Of a stretch of DNA of 37,877 bases, positions 34,450 through 37,877 are shown piece by piece. The notes under the pieces are model-generated. The model did no database searches. It was not told where the DNA came from and worked only from the letters and a program-made list of their open reading frames with translations. The first letter of the stretch is position 1. The number at the start of each line of letters is the position of its first letter. Source of the DNA: Candidatus Methanogaster sp. (GTDB lineage Archaea; Halobacteriota; Methanosarcinia; Methanosarcinales; Methanogasteraceae); assembly GCA_003194445.1 (NCBI GenBank), contig PQXF01000015.1:11759-49635 (forward strand). The letters run 5' to 3'. The translations under genes and the position numbers were made by a program.

Positions 34450-34457
34450 AGCGCTTG

Positions 34458-34862
34458 CTAAAGCAGCGCATCGACGTCAACCAATGATAGCTCTTTTATC
34501 CTGCAAAAATGCTTAATATTTCTTGTAAGTAGTGGGAGATTGAAATAAATACAAGTTCCCGCTACAAGAATGTCTTTTATGTCCAGTGAATTACCGGTCT
34601 TGGAGAGTCTTACATGAATCTCGGCTGACTTTCTGATCGATGCACGGGGACAATCCAATATCCCAAAAAGATTAAGAACATCATCCACTTTATCGGCCCT
34701 CCCTGAGTAGTATCCTCCGTAATAAAGTTCATAAGCAGAAATCGGAGCGATATAGCAATCGTACTTTTCAATCGCTGATGGAAGAACGTCTTGAAACTGA
34801 GTTTTCCCGCGCAGATAGTCTATGACAACGTCGGAATCTACACAGATTCTTCGAGAGTCCAT
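34458..34862 (-). CDS. vapC: PIN domain ribonuclease toxin (VapC family)
   Basis: This encodes 134 residues. The PIN-domain acidic residues are visible: ICVDSDVVIDYL (first Asp near residue 9-11), PISAYELYYGG (Glu near 44), LDIKDILVAGTC (Asp near 94-97) and LLTRNIKHFCRI (the N-x-x-H/D region). VapC toxins cut tRNA or rRNA and are held in check by VapB. The ATG lies 25 bases inside the upstream antitoxin-like gene, a usual VapBC overlap. The stop (TAG) lies at the start of the dockerin remnant. Confidence 0.88.
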   Translation of the reverse strand: MDSRRICVDSDVVIDYLRGKTQFQDVLPSAIEKYDCYIAPISAYELYYGGYYSGRADKVDDVLNLFGILDCPRASIRKSAEIHVRLSKTGNSLDIKDILVAGTCIYFNLPLLTRNIKHFCRIKELSLVDVDALL

Positions 34863-35098
34863 CTTCTCATATCCTCATTGAATTTCCTATATATGTCTTC
34901 GATGTCCAGATCACTCCAACTGCTGCGGGCGTTTCTAAACTTTTTAAGTTGTGATTCAGAGTATTTTCCGTCGGTCACAGATATCAACAGTTCTCTCTTG
35001 ATAGTGCGAATTATTTCTGTGAGTTTTGGCAAAAAATCAATTGGGACATCTGCAATTTCAGTCAACAATTGTTCTTCCAGTATCGACCTATTGATCAT
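34838..35098 (-). CDS. VapB-like antitoxin
   Basis: This encodes 86 residues directly upstream of and overlapping the PIN gene. The N-terminus (MINRSILEEQLLTEIADVP) may form the DNA-binding or dimer part. The C-terminal tail (DLDIEDIYRKFNEDMRRW) is the acidic/aromatic type that wraps PIN toxins. The family of the N-terminal half is not recognised (not clearly ribbon-helix-helix or AbrB). The call as antitoxin rests on position, size and the C-terminal tail. Confidence 0.75.
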   Translation of the reverse strand: MINRSILEEQLLTEIADVPIDFLPKLTEIIRTIKRELLISVTDGKYSESQLKKFRNARSSWSDLDIEDIYRKFNEDMRRWTLEESV

Positions 35099-35138
35099 AT
35101 TTAAGACCCCATATTGGTGAATTGTTTGACAGATTCGT

Positions 35139-36800
35139 TTATAATTCTATCGCTCCTGCCGCCGTATGCAGGATCATGAGAGCGTCGAGCGATGTGACGC
35201 GGTTGTCGCCGCTGACGTCCGCGGCGGCGAGCGTCGCGGCGTCGCACGAGGCGGAACCGCCGGCTGCGAATGCAAGCACAATAGCGGCGTCTGCGGGGGT
35301 AATTTCATTGTCGCCGTTGAGGTCGCCGTTCTGCAGCAGTGGTGGAGTCCACGGCTGCATGAGCGGGAAGCGGTCGATGCTGGTGCCGCCCAGGATCGGG
35401 TAAGACTCCTCGCCGATGCCGTCGCCGTCCGGGTCGGTGCCGGTGTAGTCGGAGTAATAGTTGCCTTCGGAGCCAGAGTCCCATGTGTTGGTGCCGCGAT
35501 CGTAGGCGTTCTGGGTGTTGCCGATGAGGTTGTTGTGGTAAAGGGTGTTGTTGTTCGACTCATACAGGAAGATGCCATGGTTGCTGTTCGAGCTCGCAGT
35601 GTTGCTTTGCAGTGTGTTGTTGTCGCTTGAATAAAATATACAGATTCCATGGTCGTTGTAAGATACGTTGTTATTCTGCAACATGTTGCTGCCGCTCGAA
35701 GAATGTAGATAGATACCGCACCAGTTGTACGATGCGGTGTTTTCCATTAGCACATTGTTGCTCGAAGAAGCTATATTAATACCTGACCGGTTGTTCGATT
35801 TCGCGGTATTGTTCTGTAACATGTTGTTGGTCGAAACCGACAGGTCAATGCCATCATCGTTGTTTGAATTCACAACGTTGCTCTGTAGTGTGTTGTTGCA
35901 CGAATCCCCGTACATGAGGATACCGTCGTCGTCGTTGCACGATGCGTTGTTACTTTGCAGCATGTTGTTGTTCGAAGACCATAGGCTGATGCCATACCAG
36001 TTGTTCGAGACAACGTTGTTCGCCAACATGTTGCCGCTCGAATCTCCTAGCTGGATGCCGTGGCAGTTGTTCGACACAATGTTGCTCTGCAGCGTGTTGT
36101 TGCTTGAAGAACCCATGCGGATACCCGCATCCGCCCAGTTGTTTGATATGGTGTTGTTTGTGAGTGTATTGTTGTCCGATGCCACCATGTAGATACCATC
36201 GCAGTCGTTCGAGTCCGCAGTATTGCTCTGCAGCGTGTTGTTGCTCGAAGAATGTAGATAAATGCCATGCAAGTTGTTCAAGACGATATTGTTCGCTATC
36301 TTACAATCATCAGTTTCGCAGAGTTCTATGCCGATGCTTGTATTAGAGAGATTTAGACTTTCCACAGTAATGTTAGTACAGTTCACGAGAATGGCTTGTC
36401 CAGCATTTTGAATCGTGAGGTTAGACGTATCCTCAAGGTATGCGAGAGGTTTACCGTTTACTGTATTGTTTTCGACAGTGTTTCTATAGGAATCCACAAC
36501 AAAGAGTCCATCATCTATAAAGGCATTGTTCGTGAGTGTATTGTTGCACGAAGAAGACATGTAGATGCCATAGTATCCGTTTGAGTTCACGGTATTGTCC
36601 TGCAGCGTGTTGTTGCTCGAAGAATGTAGATAAATGCCATACCAGTTGTTCAAGACGATATTGTTCACTATCTTACAATCATCAGTTCCCCAAAGTTCTA
36701 TGCCGATGCTTGCGTTAGAAAGATTTAGATTCCCCACAGTGATGTTATACTCGGCACCGTCATAAACTGCGATTTTTTTATAGATAGAATCATAGCACAT
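35139..36800 (-). CDS. Parallel beta-helix (NosD-like) surface protein with C-terminal dockerin
   Basis: This encodes 553 residues. About 440 residues are right-handed beta-helix repeats of about 23 residues, each with a phrase like GIYLHSSSNNTLQSN. A SGSEGNYYSDYTGTDPDGDG segment follows, then a proline-rich linker, then a type I dockerin (about 488-550) with LNGDNEITPADAAI and DVSGDNRVTSLDAL. Many N-x-T/S sites suggest glycosylation. Dockerins bind cohesins; no cohesin is in the window. There is no signal peptide, and the ATG at 36798-36800 follows only eight open codons. An IS630-type element lies directly upstream, so the gene is probably truncated at its 5' end. An internal 147-base direct repeat is present. 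Confidence 0.85.
   Translation of the reverse strand: MCYDSIYKKIAVYDGAEYNITVGNLNLSNASIGIELWGTDDCKIVNNIVLNNWYGIYLHSSSNNTLQDNTVNSNGYYGIYMSSSCNNTLTNNAFIDDGLFVVDSYRNTVENNTVNGKPLAYLEDTSNLTIQNAGQAILVNCTNITVESLNLSNTSIGIELCETDDCKIANNIVLNNLHGIYLHSSSNNTLQSNTADSNDCDGIYMVASDNNTLTNNTISNNWADAGIRMGSSSNNTLQSNIVSNNCHGIQLGDSSGNMLANNVVSNNWYGISLWSSNNNMLQSNNASCNDDDGILMYGDSCNNTLQSNVVNSNNDDGIDLSVSTNNMLQNNTAKSNNRSGINIASSSNNVLMENTASYNWCGIYLHSSSGSNMLQNNNVSYNDHGICIFYSSDNNTLQSNTASSNSNHGIFLYESNNNTLYHNNLIGNTQNAYDRGTNTWDSGSEGNYYSDYTGTDPDGDGIGEESYPILGGTSIDRFPLMQPWTPPLLQNGDLNGDNEITPADAAIVLAFAAGGSASCDAATLAAADVSGDNRVTSLDALMILHTAAGAIEL
35141..35399. repeat. Direct repeat, right copy (dockerin DNA)
   Basis: This is the partner of 34062-34320, offset 1079 bases and gap-free. 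It encodes the linker and dockerin of the intact beta-helix gene. Confidence 0.85.
36229..36375. repeat. Internal direct repeat in the beta-helix gene (copy 1 of 2)
   Basis: This 147-base stretch aligns without gaps to 36601-36747 at a constant offset of 372 bases (124 codons), with only about a dozen differences. It encodes the NLSNTSIGIEL ... CKIANNIVL unit. It points to a recent tandem duplication of a block of beta-helix coils. Confidence 0.85.
36601..36747. repeat. Internal direct repeat in the beta-helix gene (copy 2 of 2)
   Basis: This is the partner of 36229-36375 (offset 372 bases). It encodes NLSNASIGIEL ... CKIVNNIVL near the start of the open frame. Confidence 0.85.
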
Positions 36801-36859
36801 ATTTAGTATACCGGTAACTACTTTTTAGTTTGAGATACAAATCTCAACAGGTGATCTGC
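36801..36859 (+). mobile_element. Probable left end of the IS630-type element
   Basis: Between the beta-helix ATG and the transposase start there are 59 bases, with a 7-base-pair inverted repeat TTGAGAT-ACAA-ATCTCAA (36830-36847). The outer end and the target duplication (IS630 elements use TA) cannot be fixed, because the right end lies outside the window. Confidence 0.4.
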
Positions 36860-37877
36860 ATGATTGAGATTGAGTTCACTGAGGAAGAGATGAAAGCATT
36901 GGATTACGAACGGTATCATCATCCCCATCCACGCGTTCAGCGTAGAATGGAAGCTCTTTGGTTGAAGAGCCAGAATATAAGCCATAAACATATATGCCAG
37001 TTTACAGGAATATCTTCGAACACTCTAACTAAGTATCTCCGAAAATACCAGAAATATGGCATAGAAGGGTTGAAAGAAGTAAATTTTTACCAGCCTCAAA
37101 GTGAATTGAGGCAGTATGCAACAACTATCGAAGCTTACTTTAGTGAACATCCGCCTGCAAGCGTTAAAGAGGCTATGGCTAAGATCGAAGAGATAACTGG
37201 AATTAAGCGCAGTGAAAACAGGGTTAGGGAGTTTCTCAAGTCTATTGGGATGGCTCCTCGCAAAGTGGGTATGATTCCTGCTAAAGCAGACTTGGATAAG
37301 CAGGAACAGTTCATAAAAGAAGAACTGGAGCCCCGCCTCAAAGAAGCCAAGTCCGGCAAGAGAGTTGTCTTTTTTGTGGATGCTGCACACTTTGTTCTGG
37401 CTCCATTTCTCGGAATATTGTGGTCATTTAAGAGATTGTTTATTAAAGCCCCAGCTGGTAGAAAGCGGTTCAATGTTTTGGGTGCGTTAAATGCTATAAC
37501 TCATGAATTGATCACTGTTACTAACGATACGTACATCAACGCTCAGAGCTTTTGTGATTTATTGTGGCGCATTTCGCGCCTTGATATTAGAGTTCCAATA
37601 ACCCTTGTTTTGGACAATGCCAGATATCAGAAGTGTAAACTTGTTTGGGAATTAGCGGAATCCCTTGATATCGAATTGCTTTACATTCCTCCGTATTCAC
37701 CCAATTTGAATCTTATTGAACGATTATGGAAATTTGTTAAGAAGCAGTGTTTGTATTCGAAGTATTATTCCGAGTTTAAGGATTTCAAAAATGCCATCAC
37801 CAACTGCCTGAACCAGACGGACACCACCTACAAAGAAGAACTTGACTCTTTGCTCACATTACGGTTTCAGAGGTTTG
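36860..37877 (+). mobile_element. IS630 family transposase, open to the window edge (partial)
   Basis: An open frame of 339 codons runs from the ATG at 36860 to the window edge with no stop. The N-terminal half is helix-turn-helix DNA-binding (HKHICQFTGISSNTLTKYLR, then YGIEGLKE). The catalytic DDE domain has VFFVDAAHFVLAP (first Asp), ITLVLDNARYQ (second Asp) and PPYSPNLNLIERLWKF (Glu), the IS630/Tc1-mariner signature. The base composition is more AT-rich than the neighbouring dockerin genes. The intact catalytic residues suggest a recently active element. It is directly upstream of, and divergent from, the 5'-truncated beta-helix gene. Confidence 0.9.

Noticed and set aside
35166-35650. Frames on both strands overlapping the dockerin gene
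   Set aside because: They are shadows of the repetitive dockerin/beta-helix coding sequence.
35700-36760. CRISPR-like or satellite array suggested by regular AT/GC repeats
   Set aside because: The periodicity comes from about 23-residue beta-helix coils in a coding frame; spacing and identity do not fit direct repeats with unique spacers.
33124-36800. A cellulosome-like system
   Set aside because: Dockerins are present, but no cohesin or scaffoldin is seen in the window, and the carbohydrate enzymes at 15-23 kb have neither dockerins nor signal peptides.
1-37877. Genome-wide reassignment of TAG (for example to pyrrolysine)
   Set aside because: TAG ends several clearly normal genes here (DUF58, CPBP protease, the 278-residue protein, ubiB-like, nnr), so the two in-frame TAGs are better explained as nonsense changes.

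Overview
The window looks like a chromosomal piece of a euryarchaeote from the methanogen/methane-oxidiser side of the tree (Methanosarcinales, Syntrophoarchaeales or Methanophagales-like; the exact group cannot be settled from sequence alone). Archaeal markers seen directly are RNA polymerase subunit Rpo6, a class I CCA-adding enzyme, an archaeal RecJ/GAN-type DHH nuclease, archaeal-type SecD and SecF, an archaeal PRPP synthetase, a TrmB regulator, an AlaX editing protein and a Tes-like tetraether-lipid radical SAM enzyme. Dockerin domains on a parallel beta-helix surface protein also fit that part of the archaea. TATA-like boxes about 25-30 bases before several start codons fit archaeal, often leaderless, transcription. 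Almost every gene lies on the minus strand.

Layout. 1-3724: a palindromic repeat, then a minus-strand operon DUF58 protein, VWA membrane protein, unknown helical protein. 3860-6442: a small membrane protein, a CPBP-type membrane protease and the CCA enzyme. 6450-7190: a decayed MNT/HEPN nucleotidyltransferase pair carrying a frameshift and an amber stop. 7241-12678: a trmB / RND (HAE3) exporter / two COG1361 exoprotein operon. 12811-15053: Tes-like enzyme divergent from a DUF2238-type membrane protein. 15401-23186: a carbohydrate locus with GT2, a GH35/GH42-like glycosidase, an unknown protein, a truncated GT4 and a very large GH94-like glycoside phosphorylase. It is interrupted by a fragment of a TrkH potassium transporter; the GT4 and TrkH remnants have both lost their 5' ends at one shared junction near 19040. 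23235-25352: UbiB/ABC1 kinase divergent from a phasin-like coiled-coil protein. 25543-33020: housekeeping genes (rpo6-nnr, alaX, recJ-like, secD, secF, prs).

33124-37877 is accessory and rearranged. It holds three dockerin-encoding copies (one intact, two broken), a clan AA aspartyl protease with a small partner, a VapBC toxin-antitoxin pair lying between two gapless direct dockerin repeats, and an IS630-family transposase that abuts the 5' end of the beta-helix/dockerin gene and runs off the window.

Working together: SecD/SecF and perhaps the RND/COG1361 operon serve export and the cell envelope, the Tes-like enzyme points to membrane-spanning lipids, and the beta-helix/dockerin protein is surface material. 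The carbohydrate locus suggests making and phosphorolytic use of a glycan, but its substrate is unknown. The strongest second-look items are the carbohydrate locus with its double-truncation scar, the dockerin/VapBC/IS630 region, and two families of palindromic intergenic repeats. No CRISPR array, rRNA or tRNA was recognised.
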